A DNA stretch of 64,000 nt from Flavobacterium phycosphaerae (lineage in GTDB: Bacteria; Bacteroidota; Bacteroidia; Flavobacteriales; Flavobacteriaceae). This document shows positions 63,899-64,000 of this stretch, piece by piece (position 1 is the first letter of the stretch; each line of letters starts with the position of its first letter). Both the position numbers and the translations under genes were made by a program. Under the pieces are notes generated by a model. The model saw nothing but the letters and a program-made list of their open reading frames with translations. It searched no databases and was not told the origin of the DNA. The stretch covers positions 26,001 through 90,000 of the forward strand of contig NZ_JAAATZ010000001.1 of the NCBI RefSeq assembly GCF_010119235.1, given 5' to 3'.

Positions 63899-63927
63899 AA
63901 AGCCCTTCACAAAAGTGAAGGGCTTTC
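63899..63927 (-). terminator. rRNA operon terminator
   Basis: On the minus strand AAAGCCCTTCAC, TTTT, GTGAAGGGCTTTTTT, just after the 5S rRNA 3' end. Confidence 0.88.
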
Positions 63928-63934
63928 TAAAAAA

Positions 63935-64000
63935 GGCAGCGACATACTCTCCCACATAACTGCAGTACCATCTGCGCAGTCGGGCTTAACTTCTCTGTTC
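63935..64000 (-). rRNA. rrf: 5S rRNA (3' part, runs off the right edge)
   Basis: The minus strand reads GAACAGAGAAGTTAAGCCC, GCGCAGATGGTACTGC, GGGAGAGTATGTCGCTGCC, which are conserved 5S rRNA segments up to the 3' end. The 5' half lies beyond 64000. 23S and 16S genes should follow further right. Confidence 0.94.

Larger units (their letters stand above)
63463..63934. other. Repeat-rich gene-free stretch before the rRNA operon
   Basis: About 470 bp without a credible gene. It holds a GC-rich dispersed repeat (63474-63558), a set of four TCAGGACGA units (63658-63741), two small perfect hairpins (63846-63891) and the rRNA terminator. Confidence 0.7.

Overview
The window comes from a Bacteroidota chromosome, most likely a Flavobacterium-like member of the Flavobacteriaceae. 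The support is: low GC, TAnnTTTG-type -7 promoter boxes without Shine-Dalgarno leaders, a type IX secretion sorting tail, Flavobacteriia-type domain families (DUF4252, DUF4476, DUF3667, DUF6443-like YD proteins), bacillithiol (bshB1) and menaquinone genes, and a zeaxanthin-type carotenoid cluster.

Positions 1-22260 look like an integrated island. A tyrosine recombinase (20759-22042) sits at its right end, next to a short tRNA-3'-end-like segment and a strong terminator. To its left is one minus-strand operon of about 20 kb: an OmpH/Skp-like protein, a lipoprotein, a 1871-aa SpvB/RHS-like surface protein, a DUF11-like protein of about 1060 aa broken by one frameshift, a small secreted protein, and a YD-repeat protein of more than 3200 codons that runs off the left edge. 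This resembles a segmented RHS/YD polymorphic-toxin locus whose C-terminal tip lies outside the window.

Positions 22400-36200 hold a carotenoid locus: a CarH/LitR-like MerR regulator with B12-binding residues, then crtI, crtB and crtZ. Matching inverted repeats lie in front of the regulator and in front of crtI. Next come an ECF sigma factor with a likely anti-sigma protein and two DUF4252 proteins, an S41 protease, and a cobalamin uptake locus. That locus is a cobalamin riboswitch with a btuB-like receptor facing left and btuF-btuC-btuD-like genes facing right. trmL-like and rluE-like RNA modification genes follow. B12 import and a B12-type light regulator are thus close neighbours.

Positions 36200-50300 are mixed: DUF4476, rmuC, a thioesterase, a secreted dihaem protein, a CRTAC1-like secreted protein (frame-broken), a Kir-type potassium channel (frame-broken at its N-terminus), GNAT, DUF1801, DUF3667, an M28 peptidase, and then an AT-rich 780-aa gene beside tRNA-His. 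That last protein has a PD-(D/E)XK-like N-terminus and a PIN-like middle domain. It is the best candidate here for an undescribed, possibly defensive, single-gene system.

Positions 50300-64000 are mainly core: bshB1, a hotdog thioesterase plus isochorismate synthase, a beta-helix lipoprotein, purL, three tandem DUF3667 genes, an outer-membrane beta-barrel protein, and a CMD/DUF1348/AraC operon. The right end is a repeat-rich intergenic stretch and the 3' part of a 5S rRNA gene, so an rRNA operon enters from the right. Three separate genes are broken in a way that one missing base in a homopolymer would explain, which suggests sequence errors rather than three pseudogenes.
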